A stretch of DNA of 64,000 bases from Roseomonas sp. GC11. Lineage in GTDB: Bacteria > Pseudomonadota > Alphaproteobacteria > Acetobacterales > Acetobacteraceae. Where the stretch lies: the NCBI RefSeq assembly GCF_024437745.1, contig NZ_JANFNY010000002.1, positions 1 through 64,000 of the forward strand, given 5' to 3'. The notes beneath the pieces are model-generated. The model did not search any database and was not told the DNA's origin. It was given only the letters and a program-made list of their open reading frames with translations. Of this stretch, positions 8,476 through 17,128 are shown piece by piece. Every line of letters starts with the position of its first letter. Positions within the stretch are counted from its first letter, which is position 1. A program made the position numbers and the translations under genes.

Positions 8476-9366
8476 CTAGCCCTGTGGAATTTCCACCGCC
8501 AGCACGCTGCCGCTCTCGCTCTCGGTGATGAGCAGGGTGGTGCCATCGGGCGCGAAGCAGCAATTGGTCGGCAGGCGGCCGAAGTCGCGGCAGTCGATGG
8601 CGAAGACGGGCACGCCGTGCTCATCCGCGCCCCAGACCATGCCATGGCCGGGATTGGCGGCGAAAAGGCGCCCGCGCCGGTCGAAGGCCATGCCATCCGG
8701 CCCCATCATGCCGCCGGGCAGGCGCAGGAAGCATTGCGCCTTGCCCACGAAGCCATCCTCGCGCAGGGCGAAGCGCCAGATGTCGCAGGAGCGCGTCATG
8801 GCCACATAGGCATGGCTGCCGGCGGGGTTCACCGCCACGCCGTTCGGGCTGGGGGCATTGGCCAGCAGCTTCTCCACCCGGCCATCGGGCCAGAGGCGCC
8901 ACAGCCGCCCGCTCGGGTCCTGGAGGCCGGTCTGGCCCTGGTCGGTGAAGAGCACCTGCCCGCCCGGGCCGGTGGTGACATCGTTCAGGCCCTTGAAGCC
9001 CTCGCCCTGCACCGTCTCCAGCAGCGGGGCGATGCTGCCGGTGGCGGGGTCCAGGCTGAGCAGGCCGTGGCGGTGGTCGGCCAGCAGCAGGCTGCCGGCG
9101 CTGCCCAGGGCCAGGCCGTTCGGCCAGCCATCATACTCGGCCACCGCCTCCCACACCCGCTGGCCGACGCGGAAGATGCGGCCAAAGGGAATATCCACCA
9201 CCATCAGGTTGCCGGCCTCGTCGAAGCACGGGCCTTCCAGGAAGCTGTGCAGCAGGGCACCGCCCCGGTTGGCATCCGCCCAGGCGGAGCGGCGGGGCTG
9301 GCGGTGGGTGTCGGGCAGCCGGCTGAGCAGCTTCGGGGTGAGGGCGCGGGGTGCAGGGAACCACAT
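8476..9366 (-). CDS. SMP-30/gluconolactonase/LRE family protein
   Basis: A 296-aa six-bladed beta-propeller. Metal-binding residues typical of SMP-30/gluconolactonases are visible: the Glu of S-F-L-E-G-P near the N-terminus, Asn in L-N-D-V-T-T, Asn in P-S-P-N-G-V-A, and Asp in G-P-D-G-M-A-F-D. These enzymes hydrolyse sugar lactones or related esters. The first methionine at a plausible position is M-W-F-P-A-P at 9366. The frame continues upstream only through the GC-rich tandem repeat at 9,368-9,520, which is unlikely to be translated. Substrate unknown. Confidence 0.85.
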   Translation of the reverse strand: MWFPAPRALTPKLLSRLPDTHRQPRRSAWADANRGGALLHSFLEGPCFDEAGNLMVVDIPFGRIFRVGQRVWEAVAEYDGWPNGLALGSAGSLLLADHRHGLLSLDPATGSIAPLLETVQGEGFKGLNDVTTGPGGQVLFTDQGQTGLQDPSGRLWRLWPDGRVEKLLANAPSPNGVAVNPAGSHAYVAMTRSCDIWRFALREDGFVGKAQCFLRLPGGMMGPDGMAFDRRGRLFAANPGHGMVWGADEHGVPVFAIDCRDFGRLPTNCCFAPDGTTLLITESESGSVLAVEIPQG

Positions 9367-9367
9367 G

Positions 9368-9520
9368 GCCGCGCAAGCTGCCCCCGCGCGTCGCCACGCG
9401 CAAGAAGCTGCCCGCGCGTGACGGCGCGCAAGAAGCTGCCATGCGCCGCCACGCGCAAGAAGCTGCCCGCGCGTGGCGGCGCGCGAGAAGCCGCCATGCG
9501 TGGCGGCGCGCAAGTGGGTG
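9368..9520. repeat. Imperfect tandem repeat, unit about 27-28 bp, five copies
   Basis: Consecutive units beginning CGCGCAAGAAGCTGCC and ending in CGCGTGRCGG or ATGCGCCGCCA alternate across the gap between the divergent lactonase and molybdenum hydroxylase genes. The first and last units are degenerate. Within a unit, GCGCG/CGCGC segments make each copy partly self-complementary. It is not a CRISPR array because the copies abut without spacers. Confidence 0.8.
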
Positions 9521-9613
9521 AGCCACTCCAGTGTGATGAGGCCCTGCCCCTTCCCCTCCCCGGATTCCTGACCAATGATACGGGGCGGGAAATAATGCGG
9601 GGAGCGGACTCCA

Positions 9614-11980
9614 ATGGCGAAATTCGGCCTCAGTCAGCCGGTGCGGCGCATCGAGGACCCACGCCTGCTGAAGGGCGCGGGGCGCTACACCGACGATATC
9701 GCGGCGCCCGGGCAGGTGCATGGCTATGTGCTGCGCAGCCCGCACGCCCATGCGCGCCTCCTCTCGATCGACACGGCGGCGGCGCTCGCCCTGCCCGGCG
9801 TGCACGCGGTGCTGACCGGGCAGGACTGGCTGGCCGAGGGGCTGGGCGAGATCCCCTGTGCCATCCCGCTGAAGAACCGCGATGGCAGCCCGCGCGCCAA
9901 TACGCCGCGCTACGGCCTGGCGGTGGAACGCGTCCGCCATGTGGGCGACCCGGTGGCCTTCATCGTCGCCGACAGCCTGGCCATCGCGCGGGATGCGGCG
10001 GAGGCGGTGCTGGTCGATTACGACGTGCTGCCGGCCTGCACCGACCTCGCCACCGCCATGGAGCCGGGCCAGCCCCAGGTGTGGGAGGGCGCGCCCAACA
10101 ACACCTGCTTCGACTGGGAGACCGGCGACAGGGCGGCGACCGAGGCGCTCTTCGCCCAGGCCGCGCATGTGACGCGGCTGACGGTGGTGAACAACCGCAT
10201 CGTCGTCGCCAGCATGGAGGGCCGCGCGGCGCTCGCCGAATATGACGCGACCTCGGGGAAATTCACCCTCCATGCCGGCACGCAGGGCTCCTGGCTGGTG
10301 AAGAACCTGCTGGCCAATGCCGTCTTCCACCTGCCGCCGGAGAAGTTCCGCGTCGTCACCCCCGATGTCGGCGGCGGCTTCGGCATGAAGCTCTATCTCT
10401 ACGCCGAATACGCGCTGTGCTGCTGGGCGGCGCGCAAGCTGGGCCGCCCGGTGAAATGGACCTCCGAGCGGATGGAGGCCTTCCAGTCCGACACCCAGGG
10501 CCGCGCCAACATCACCCTGGGCGAGCTGGCGCTGGATGCGGAGGGCAAGTTCCTCGCCCTGCGCACGCGCAACATCGCCGATATGGGCGGCTATCTCTCC
10601 ACCTTCGCGCCCTTCATCCCGACCGGCGCGGGCACCAAGGTGCTGGCCAGCGTCTATGGCTTCCGGGCGATCTACGCCAATGTCCTCGGCGTGCTGACGC
10701 ACACCGTGCCGGTGGATGCCTATCGCGGCGCCGGCCGGCCGGAGAGCAACTATCTGGTCGAGCGGCTGATCGACGCCGCCGCGCAGGAGACGGGCATCGA
10801 CCGCATCGCGCTGCGCCGCCGCAACATGGTGCCGCCCTCGGCCATGCCGCACCGCACGCCGGTCGGCCAGAACTACGATTCGGGCGATTTCGCCACCGTG
10901 CTCGATGCCGCGCTGGCGAAGGCGGACTGGGCCGGCTTCGCCGCCCGCCGCGCCGCCTCCGAGGCCGCCGGCAGGCGCCGCGGCATCGGCATGGCCTATT
11001 ACCTGGAGGCCACCGGCGGCGATGCCTCGGAGCGCGCCGAGCTCCGCTTCGCCGCCGATGGCATGGTGGAGGTGCTGGTGGGCACCCAGTCCACCGGCCA
11101 GGGGCATGAGACGGCCTATGCCATGATCACCAGCCACCAGCTTGGCATCCCGATCGAGAAGATCCGCGTGGTGCAGGGCGATTCCGACGCGATCCCGACC
11201 GGTGGCGGCACCGGCGGCGCGCGCAGCCTCTATTCCGAGGGCACCGCGCTGCTCGCCACCGCCGCCACGGTGATCGAGAAGGGCAAGCAGGCTGCCGGCG
11301 AGGCGCTGGAGGCCGCGCCCGCGGATATCGAGTTCACCGCCGGGCGCTTCAGCATCGCCGGGACGGATCGCGGCATCGGCATCCTGGAACTCGCCATGAC
11401 GCAGCGCGCCCGCGCCGCGCGGGGCGAGGCGGCCACGCAGCTCGATGCCGCCGAGGTCGCCGCCATCCCGGCCCACACCTTCCCCAATGGCTGCCACATC
11501 GCCGAGGTGGAGGTGGACCCGGAGACCGGCCATGTCAGCGCCAGCCGCTACATCGTGGTCGATGATGTGGGCCACGCGCTGAACCCGCTGATCGTGCGCG
11601 GGCAGGTGCATGGCGGCGTGGCGCAGGGCTATGGCCAGGCGCTGATGGAGCGCACCGCCTATGACCCCGAGACCGGGCAGCTCCTCTCCGCCAGCCTGAA
11701 CGACTACGCCCTGCCCCGCGCCGCCGACCTGCCGGAGATCGAGGTGGAGCTGATGGAAATCCCCTGCGAGACCAACCCGCTCGGGGTGAAGGGCGCGGGC
11801 GAGGCAGGGGCCGTCGGCTCGCCGCCGGCCCTGATCAACGCCGTGATCGATGCCCTGCGCGCGCATGGCGTGACGCATATCGACATGCCCGCCACCCCGG
11901 AAACCATCTGGCGCGCCCTGCTGCCGGGCAGCGGCGCCACAGCCGCCCCGTCCAGAACCCTGACCCCCATCCCCGCCTGA
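9614..11980 (+). CDS. Xanthine dehydrogenase-family molybdopterin-binding (large) subunit
   Basis: A 788-aa molybdenum hydroxylase catalytic subunit. An aldehyde oxidase/xanthine dehydrogenase a/b hammerhead domain is at about residues 15-130 (R-R-I-E-D-P-R-L-L-K-G-A-G-R-Y-T-D-D). The cofactor-binding domain follows with G-G-G-F-G-M-K, the A-Y-R-G-A-G-R-P-E loop, G-T-Q-S-T-G-Q-G-H-E-T and the catalytic Glu in G-V-K-G-A-G-E-A-G. The loop is AYRGAGR, not the AYRCSFR of true CO dehydrogenase, so this is a form II or other-substrate hydroxylase. The FAD (CoxM-like) and 2Fe-2S (CoxS-like) partners are not adjacent on either side, so they must be encoded elsewhere. Length is normal for the family. 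Confidence 0.92.
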   Translation: MAKFGLSQPVRRIEDPRLLKGAGRYTDDIAAPGQVHGYVLRSPHAHARLLSIDTAAALALPGVHAVLTGQDWLAEGLGEIPCAIPLKNRDGSPRANTPRYGLAVERVRHVGDPVAFIVADSLAIARDAAEAVLVDYDVLPACTDLATAMEPGQPQVWEGAPNNTCFDWETGDRAATEALFAQAAHVTRLTVVNNRIVVASMEGRAALAEYDATSGKFTLHAGTQGSWLVKNLLANAVFHLPPEKFRVVTPDVGGGFGMKLYLYAEYALCCWAARKLGRPVKWTSERMEAFQSDTQGRANITLGELALDAEGKFLALRTRNIADMGGYLSTFAPFIPTGAGTKVLASVYGFRAIYANVLGVLTHTVPVDAYRGAGRPESNYLVERLIDAAAQETGIDRIALRRRNMVPPSAMPHRTPVGQNYDSGDFATVLDAALAKADWAGFAARRAASEAAGRRRGIGMAYYLEATGGDASERAELRFAADGMVEVLVGTQSTGQGHETAYAMITSHQLGIPIEKIRVVQGDSDAIPTGGGTGGARSLYSEGTALLATAATVIEKGKQAAGEALEAAPADIEFTAGRFSIAGTDRGIGILELAMTQRARAARGEAATQLDAAEVAAIPAHTFPNGCHIAEVEVDPETGHVSASRYIVVDDVGHALNPLIVRGQVHGGVAQGYGQALMERTAYDPETGQLLSASLNDYALPRAADLPEIEVELMEIPCETNPLGVKGAGEAGAVGSPPALINAVIDALRAHGVTHIDMPATPETIWRALLPGSGATAAPSRTLTPIPA

Positions 11981-11984
11981 TTCT

Positions 11985-12070
11985 TCTTTCAGGCTGCCGC
12001 CATCCCGTGGAACAGCGGGACTTCTTTCAGGCTGCCGCCGTCCCGTGGAGCAGCGGGACGCGGCATTGGG
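11985..12070. repeat. Two direct copies of the GGCTGCCGCC repeat
   Basis: Two adjacent copies of TTCTTTCAGGCTGCCGCC followed by a (A/G)TCCCGTGGA(A/G)CAGCGGGAC stem, at about 11,982-12,021 and 12,022-12,060, between convergent genes. This is the same family as the repeats at 8,390-8,440, 27,055-27,095 and 33,910-34,018. Confidence 0.8.
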
Positions 12071-12124
12071 GCCAGCCGGAACGTGGGGGGCTGTATGGCC
12101 CCTCCTGTTCCGGCCACTGAAAAA

Positions 12125-12805
12125 TCAGCGGAAGGTGAGTTCGCTGGTGGTGCAGAGGTTGATGTTGCGGCGCTCCTCGGCGCGGCCATTGCCCCAGACA
12201 ATGCGGATGTCATAGGCGCAGGGGCCTTCCGGCAGGCGGATGAACATCCGGTCGCCGGCTTCCACCACCTCCTCGCCCAGGCGGTCCTCGCCCCAGTCGT
12301 CATTCGTGGTGGGGGAGGCGTAGAGCTCGCGGATGGGACGGGTGCCCTCATTCACCAGATCAAAGCTCGGGTCGCCCTGCGGGGCGGTGCGGCGGCCATC
12401 GCTGCCCTCGGCCAGGGTGCCGGTGCGGGCGGGGGTGCCGATCACCACATCGCGGTCGCGGCAGGTGTCGATGTCGCGCTTTTCCTCCGTCAGCCCGTCG
12501 GCGAAGACGAGGCGCAGATCCGTGCGGCAGCCGCCGCGCGGCGGCATGCGCACCGCCGTTTCGCCGCCCTCGGCCAGGCCATCCGGGCCCAGGCGGTTCT
12601 CGCCCCAGGCGCGCGCGCGCACGGGCGAGGCATAGAGGCGCTCGATCGCCCTTCCGCTGAGATTGCGCAGGTTGAAGGAACCATCCATGTCGGCCGGGGC
12701 CGGCTGCGCCAGGGCGGGCGCGACCAGGACGGGCGCAACCAGGGCGGGGGTGGCCAGCAGGAAGGCGGCAAGGGCGGAAGTAACCAGGGCGGGGGGGATC
12801 CGCAT
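12125..12805 (-). CDS. Exported protein with a duplicated about 90-residue domain (paralogue 1)
   Basis: A 226-aa protein with a signal peptide ending in A-L-A-Q. It is built from two homologous domains: S-F-N-L-R-N...D-I-D-T-C and S-F-D-L-V-N...N-I-N-L-C. Each domain carries L-Y-A-S-P, a W-G-E-(N/D)-R-L-G core, a single Cys in G-(G/P)-C and a closing Cys after a D-I-R/D-L-R-L-V-x-x-(D/N)-G pattern, so one disulfide per domain is likely. I do not recognise a named family or function. The start ATG at 12,805 has GAGGAG 7 nt upstream. The upstream neighbour is a paralogue whose stop is 11 nt away, so the two form an operon. Confidence 0.75.
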   Translation of the reverse strand: MRIPPALVTSALAAFLLATPALVAPVLVAPALAQPAPADMDGSFNLRNLSGRAIERLYASPVRARAWGENRLGPDGLAEGGETAVRMPPRGGCRTDLRLVFADGLTEEKRDIDTCRDRDVVIGTPARTGTLAEGSDGRRTAPQGDPSFDLVNEGTRPIRELYASPTTNDDWGEDRLGEEVVEAGDRMFIRLPEGPCAYDIRIVWGNGRAEERRNINLCTTSELTFR

Positions 12806-12816
12806 GCGGAGACTCC

Positions 12817-13416
12817 TCACGGAAAGCGCACCGCCGGGCGGGCGCAGAGATCGACACCGCGCTGTTCCTGGGCGGCGCCATCGGCATAGACGACCTTCAC
12901 GTCGTAAATGCAGCCGCCCGGGGGCAACGGAAAGGCAAGGCTGCCGCCGCCCCGCAGGGGGCGGCCGGCCAGCAGGTCCTGCCCCCAGTCCGGCTGCCCG
13001 GCGGGGGAGATGAAGAGGTAGGAGACGGGGCGGCGGTCCCGGTTCTCCAGCCGCAGTTCAGGGGCGGCGGGCGGCTTGGGCGGCGGCAGCGGGCCGAGGA
13101 AGACCTGGCGCAGGGCGCAGGTATCGGCGCCGCGCATGTCCTGCACCGCGCCATCGCGGAACACCACGCGGATGTCCTGGAGGCAGCCGCCGCGCGGGTC
13201 CAGCCGCACGCGGTGGAGGGCGCCGGGCGGCACGAACTGGCTGCCCAGCCGGTCATGCCCCCAGTCCGGCGCGGCAGCGGGGTTGACGAAAAGCTGCTCC
13301 ACCGGGCGGGGCGTGTTGTTGACGAGGTCGAAGGAAGGGTCAGGCAGGCGCGGCTGGGCCAGGGCCGGGCCGGCCAGCAGGCCCCAGAACAGAATGGCGG
13401 AATACCGGGTCTTCAC
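12817..13416 (-). CDS. Exported protein with a duplicated about 90-residue domain (paralogue 2)
   Basis: A 199-aa secreted paralogue of the next gene, with the same two-domain plan. A signal peptide (ends A-L-A-Q-P) is followed by S-F-D-L-V-N...W-G-H-D-R-L-G...G-C-L-Q-D-I-R-V-V and by L-R-L-E-N...W-G-Q-D-L-L-A-G...G-C-I-Y-D-V-K-V-V. A Pro-rich linker joins the domains. The GTG start at 13,416 is preceded by GGGAG, and the open frame further upstream lacks signal-peptide character. Each domain has the G-C...C pair proposed to form a disulfide. Function unknown; the periplasm is the likely location. Confidence 0.72.
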   Translation of the reverse strand: MKTRYSAILFWGLLAGPALAQPRLPDPSFDLVNNTPRPVEQLFVNPAAAPDWGHDRLGSQFVPPGALHRVRLDPRGGCLQDIRVVFRDGAVQDMRGADTCALRQVFLGPLPPPKPPAAPELRLENRDRRPVSYLFISPAGQPDWGQDLLAGRPLRGGGSLAFPLPPGGCIYDVKVVYADGAAQEQRGVDLCARPAVRFP

Positions 13417-13703
13417 GGTGGATGCTCCCTTCAACCGGAGGCTGAACGGCGCAGGCATGGCCGGGTTGCCTGCCGCTGTCCACCCGGCGGGCGATCAAGG
13501 TTTCGCTCGCTGGGGAGGCTCTGCCTCCCCAAACCCGTTTTTTGTTCTCTGGGGAGGCTCCGCCTCCCCAGACCCCTCAGCCGAGGTGGCACGGCCACCC
13601 CAAACCTTCCCTTGGGGCCCCCGCGATCTGATGGCGGGGTCCGGGGGGACCCTGTCCCCCCGGCGGGGTGCGGGGCAGCGCCCCGCATTCTTTCATGCTT
13701 ATT
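13417..13703. repeat. Intergenic block of hairpin repeats, no gene seen
   Basis: Holds two hairpins of the TGGGGAGGC-NNN-GCCTCCCCA family (13,511-13,531 and 13,549-13,571), inverted relative to the copy at 6,683-6,710. A GGGGACCCTGTCCCCC stem lies near 13,645-13,665. The downstream (left) part is the leader of the secreted paralogue operon. No conserved protein could be found in either strand. Confidence 0.7.
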
Positions 13704-14585
13704 TTAAGCCACCCACGCCTCGCCCTCGCGCCGGGCCGCGCCTTCCACCCCCAGCTTGACGAGGTGGGCGAGCAGGCTGCGCCCCGCCGCCGGGACGAGC
13801 CGCGGATCGAGCGCGCCATAGACCGCCGGCACCAGCCCCGCCGCCGTGGCCCGCCCGGCGGCGCGCAGCGCGGCCAGGACCTTGGCCTCACGCTCTCTCC
13901 GGTGGGCCAGCAGGGCGCGGGTGAAGGCGGCCGGTTCCTCCACCGGGGCGCCGTGGCCTGGCAGGAACAGCCCTTCCGGCCGGGCCGCCAGCCGCTCCAG
14001 CCCGGCCATGTAATCGGCCATGTCGCCATCCGGCGGGCTGACCACGCTGGTGGACCAGCCCATGACATGATCCGCCGAGAACAGCACCCCGCCGCCCTCC
14101 AGCGCGAAGCAGAGATGGTTGGCGCAGTGCCCGGGCGTGTGCAGGGCGGCGAGGCGCCAGCCCTCCCCTTCCACCACCGCGCCATCGGCCAGGGCGATGG
14201 CGGGGGTGAAGGCATGGTCGCCGCCTTCATCGCCGGCGCCGGGCGGCGTCTGGTGCGGGCCGAAGCCCAGGGTGGGGGCGCCGCTCACCGCCGCCAGCGC
14301 CGCCGCCCCCGGCGAATGGTCCCGGTGCGTGTGGCTGACGAGGATGTGGCTGATCCGTTCCCCCGCCAGCGCGGCCAGCAGGGCGGCGCGGTGGGCGGCC
14401 TCCTCCGGGCCGGGGTCGAGCACCGCCACCGCCCCCTCGCCGATCAGGTAGGTGTTGGTGCCGAGGAAGGTGAAAGGCCCCGGATTGCCGCAGCGGATGC
14501 GCCGCAGCCGCACCCCGCCGAAGCGGCCGAGTTCCTCCACGGCGCCGGTCTCCAGCGGGTCGTCACGGCGGAAGGGGGGGCTCAT
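13704..14585 (-). CDS. MBL-fold metallo-hydrolase (beta-lactamase-like, GloB/LACTB2-type)
   Basis: A 293-aa metallo-beta-lactamase-fold hydrolase. The metal-binding motif S-H-T-H-R-D-H-S-P-G is followed by L-H-T-P-G-H-C and F-S-A-D-H-V-M-G-W. The C-terminal about 80 residues (H-R-x-R-E-x-K-V-L-A-A-L...V-Y...L...H-L-x-K-L) match the winged-helix tail of LACTB2-like MBL proteins. The reaction is unknown: thioesterase, RNase or other hydrolase activities occur in this group. The ATG at 14,585 overlaps the stop of the upstream lipoprotein gene (ATGA), so the two are translationally coupled. Confidence 0.88.
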   Translation of the reverse strand: MSPPFRRDDPLETGAVEELGRFGGVRLRRIRCGNPGPFTFLGTNTYLIGEGAVAVLDPGPEEAAHRAALLAALAGERISHILVSHTHRDHSPGAAALAAVSGAPTLGFGPHQTPPGAGDEGGDHAFTPAIALADGAVVEGEGWRLAALHTPGHCANHLCFALEGGGVLFSADHVMGWSTSVVSPPDGDMADYMAGLERLAARPEGLFLPGHGAPVEEPAAFTRALLAHRREREAKVLAALRAAGRATAAGLVPAVYGALDPRLVPAAGRSLLAHLVKLGVEGAARREGEAWVA

Positions 14586-15862
14586 GGCGTCAATCCGGGT
14601 CCGGTGGAGGCGTGGCGCGGCGCCGGGTCGCAATCCGGCACCACGGGGGCGTCGCGCAGCGTCTGGCGGGCGAAGGCCAGGGCATCGCGCTGGGAGGCCA
14701 TCCAGGCGCCCTGGTGGTCCTCCCCGGCATAGAGGCGGGCCTGCACGCGCGTGCCGGCGGCGCAGGCGGCGCGGGCCAGGGCGCGCTGCCTCTCCGGCGC
14801 CGCCTCACGGTCCGCCGCGCCGATGCCGAGGAAGACGGGCATGGGCAGGCGCAGCGAGGGATAGGCGAGATCGGCCAGCAGCGGCGCCAGCGCCGCCTCC
14901 GCCCCCGGGCGCAGCACGGCCTGGGGCGGCGCCCCCGCCCCCAGCCCGGCCATGCGCAGCTGCGTCGCCAGCGTGCCCATGCAGGCGGTGGCGGCGGATT
15001 CGGCCAGCGGCAGGGCCAGCGGGGTGAAGAGGCGCTCCGGCGCCAGCCCGCGCCGCTGCCCCCGCGCCCCCTGCACGAGGTAGAAGAGCTGGGAGAGATC
15101 AGCCTCCGCCGCGGCATCCCCGGCCGGGGCTGGTGCGGGTGCTGGCGCCGGGGCGCCAGTGGCCAGCACCGCCTTCACCGCGAGTTCGGGCGCATAGGCC
15201 GGGGCCAGCGCGCCCGCCGCCAGCGCCGCCGCCCCGCCCTGGGACTGCCCGCCGATCACCACCTGGTTGGCGATGCCGAAATCCTCGCCGATGACGGCGC
15301 GCGCCGCGTCCAGCAGGCTCTGCGCCTCCGCCCGGCGGTCGAGATAGGCGGTGCGGCCGGGGGTGCCGAGCCCCTCGAAATCGCTGACGACGATGGCGAA
15401 GCCGGCCTCCAGCCAGGCGCCGAGATAGCGCTCGGCGCGCGGGCTGGCGCCGGTCCAGGAGGGGGCGCAGGCATCGCCCACCCCCACCACGGCATGGCCC
15501 CAGGCGAGCAGCGGCCAGCCCCCCGCCGGCGGCGCGCGCGGCGGCAGGAAGAGCAGGCCGGAGACGGCGATGGGCCGCCCGTCCAGCCCGCTGCGGCTGC
15601 TGTAGAGAATGCGCCGCTGCGACCCCGCCTGGGCGATGCCCTTTTCCTGCGGCAGCGGCTCGGTGCGCAGCAGGTGGCCGGGCGGGCCGTCCAGCGCCGC
15701 CTCCCAGTGGTAGAAGGGGGAGATGCCGGGCTCCGCCGCCGCCTCGCCAGGGGCCGGGCCGGTGGTGCAGGCGGCCAGGCAGAGAGCCAGCAGGGGCATG
15801 GCCCAGTGCCACCCCCGCGGCCTGTCGGGCCCGCCCGCACCCTGCCTTTCCCCTGCCGCCAT
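14582..15862 (-). CDS. Alpha/beta-hydrolase lipoprotein, secretory-lipase-like
   Basis: A 426-aa protein with a lipobox L-A-A-C at about residue 32, so it is probably anchored to a membrane after signal peptidase II cleavage. The catalytic serine is in G-G-Q-S-Q-G-G. An upstream A-W-G-H-A-V-V-G-V-G-D-x-C-A-P-S segment and a late D-H-Q-G-A histidine complete the pattern of the secretory lipase/alpha-beta hydrolase family. It likely cleaves esters outside the cytoplasm. An Ala/Pro repeat (A-P-A-P) sits mid-protein. The start ATG at 15,862 was chosen over an earlier ATG at 15,922 because it has a GGAGAG site 8 nt upstream. It is the first gene of a two-gene operon with the MBL hydrolase. Confidence 0.82.
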   Translation of the reverse strand: MAAGERQGAGGPDRPRGWHWAMPLLALCLAACTTGPAPGEAAAEPGISPFYHWEAALDGPPGHLLRTEPLPQEKGIAQAGSQRRILYSSRSGLDGRPIAVSGLLFLPPRAPPAGGWPLLAWGHAVVGVGDACAPSWTGASPRAERYLGAWLEAGFAIVVSDFEGLGTPGRTAYLDRRAEAQSLLDAARAVIGEDFGIANQVVIGGQSQGGAAALAAGALAPAYAPELAVKAVLATGAPAPAPAPAPAGDAAAEADLSQLFYLVQGARGQRRGLAPERLFTPLALPLAESAATACMGTLATQLRMAGLGAGAPPQAVLRPGAEAALAPLLADLAYPSLRLPMPVFLGIGAADREAAPERQRALARAACAAGTRVQARLYAGEDHQGAWMASQRDALAFARQTLRDAPVVPDCDPAPRHASTGPGLTP

Positions 15863-15940
15863 GCGCCGGGCTCTCCCCAGATTCTGCCCGGTATTGGGGC
15901 AGGATGCGCGGGGCTTGTCCATCAGGCCCGGGTTGAATGA

Positions 15941-16912
15941 TCAGCCGGGGTTCTTGCGCGCCGGGAGGTCCCTGGAGCGGCCCCCCCCTGGAGCGGCCCC
16001 CCTGGAGCGGCTCATCGAGAGGGCGATGCCGCCGCCGATCAGCGCCAGCCCCGCCGCGTGGAAGAGTTGCAGCCGCTCGCCCAGGAACAGCACGGCGAGG
16101 CCGCTGCCGAAGAGCGGCATGAGGTGGATGAACTGCCCCGCCCGCGCCGCGCCGATCAGCTCCACCCCGCGGTTGAAGAAAAGATAGGCGAGCAGCGAGG
16201 GAAACACCGCCAGATAGCCCAGCGCCAGCAGCGCGCCGGGGGCAGGCATGGGGTGGCTGCCCTCCAGCGCGTAGCCCAGCGCCAGCGGCGGCAGGCTGAG
16301 GGCGATGCTGGCGGTGAGGAAGCTCAGCGGGTGCAGGCGCGGGCGCAGCCGCAGGCAGGTGGAATAGACGGCATAGGAAAGGACGGCGCCGAGCACCCAG
16401 AGATCACCGGGATGCAGGCTGAGGCGCAGCAGATCCTCCAGCGAACCGTGGCAGGCGATGGCGGCGACGCCGGCGATGGAGAAGGCCACCCCCAGCATCT
16501 GCCGCGCCCCTGGCCGCTCCCCGAAGAGGAGGAAGGCGCAGAGCAGGATGGCGACGGGGATGACGGATTGCAGCAGCAGCCCGTTGATGGCCGTGGTGCT
16601 GCGCAGCCCCTGGTAGACCAGCACGCTGAAGCTGGCGACGCCGAGCAGGGCGAGCAGCAGCAGCCGCCCCGGATGGGCGCGCAGCACCGGCCCGTCCCGC
16701 CGCAGATGCGGCCAGGCGAAGGGCAGCAGCACCGCCAGCGCCACCACCCAACGCCAGAAAGCGAGGAAGAAGGGCGAGGCCGTGCCATTCAGCGCGCGGC
16801 CAAGGACGAAATTGCCCGACCAGAACAGCGCCGCGAGGCAGAGCAGCAGGGTGGGCGCCTGCCAGAGCCGCCCGGCGAGAGAGGAAGAGGCGGCTCGGGT
16901 CTGGCTGGCCAT
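15941..16912 (-). CDS. EamA-family (DMT superfamily) transporter
   Basis: A 323-aa inner-membrane protein with ten predicted helices made of two EamA repeats (residues about 15-150 and 165-300). Family landmarks are F-W-S-G-N-F-V-L-G-R-A near the start and A-L-I-G-G-G-I near the end. These exporters move metabolites or amino acids; the substrate is unknown. The ATG at 16,912 has GAGGA 5 nt upstream. The extra 31 residues of open frame upstream are not conserved-looking. The C-terminal Arg/Gly tail after helix 10 is partly encoded by a short duplicated GGAGCGGCCCCCC sequence at 15,973-16,006. Confidence 0.87.
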   Translation of the reverse strand: MASQTRAASSSLAGRLWQAPTLLLCLAALFWSGNFVLGRALNGTASPFFLAFWRWVVALAVLLPFAWPHLRRDGPVLRAHPGRLLLLALLGVASFSVLVYQGLRSTTAINGLLLQSVIPVAILLCAFLLFGERPGARQMLGVAFSIAGVAAIACHGSLEDLLRLSLHPGDLWVLGAVLSYAVYSTCLRLRPRLHPLSFLTASIALSLPPLALGYALEGSHPMPAPGALLALGYLAVFPSLLAYLFFNRGVELIGAARAGQFIHLMPLFGSGLAVLFLGERLQLFHAAGLALIGGGIALSMSRSRGAAPGGGRSRDLPARKNPG

Positions 16913-16959
16913 GCGGGTCCTCGCGTGTTGCACCGCAACAGACCTAACGCAGCCGCCCC

Positions 16960-17115
16960 CGCTCTCCAACCCGGCGGCCGGATTGAGGGGGCTTTGCCCC
17001 CTCAAACTCCCCCAGCAGGGGACGGGGTCCCCTGCACCCGCCTTCAGAAAGGGTTTCCAAAGGCCTCAGGCCTTTGGTGGGGAGAGTTTGAGAGGGGCAA
17101 AGCCCCTCTCAAGAG
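16960..17115. repeat. Block of four intergenic hairpins
   Basis: Successive stems are TTGAGGGGGC-TTT-GCCCCCTCAA (16,983-17,005), AGGGGACGGGGTCCCCT (about 17,017-17,033), CCAAAGGCCT-C-AGGCCTTTGG (17,057-17,077) and TTGAGAGGGGC-AAA-GCCCCTCTCAA (17,088-17,112). The outer two enclose the inner two and share a TTGAG(A)GGGGC core in opposite orientation. No gene is present. Confidence 0.75.
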
Positions 17116-17128
17116 CGCGCACCCAGGG

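Noticed and set aside
9368-9520. Possible CRISPR array
   Set aside because: Units abut with no unique spacers and no cas genes are nearby.
9131-11878. Very long minus-strand open frame opposite the molybdenum hydroxylase
   Set aside because: Composition is His/Gly/Ala/Arg shadow sequence and no domain is visible; the plus strand encodes a complete known family.
9614-11980. Carbon monoxide dehydrogenase large subunit
   Set aside because: The active-site loop is AYRGAGR instead of AYRCSFR, and the small and medium subunits are absent.
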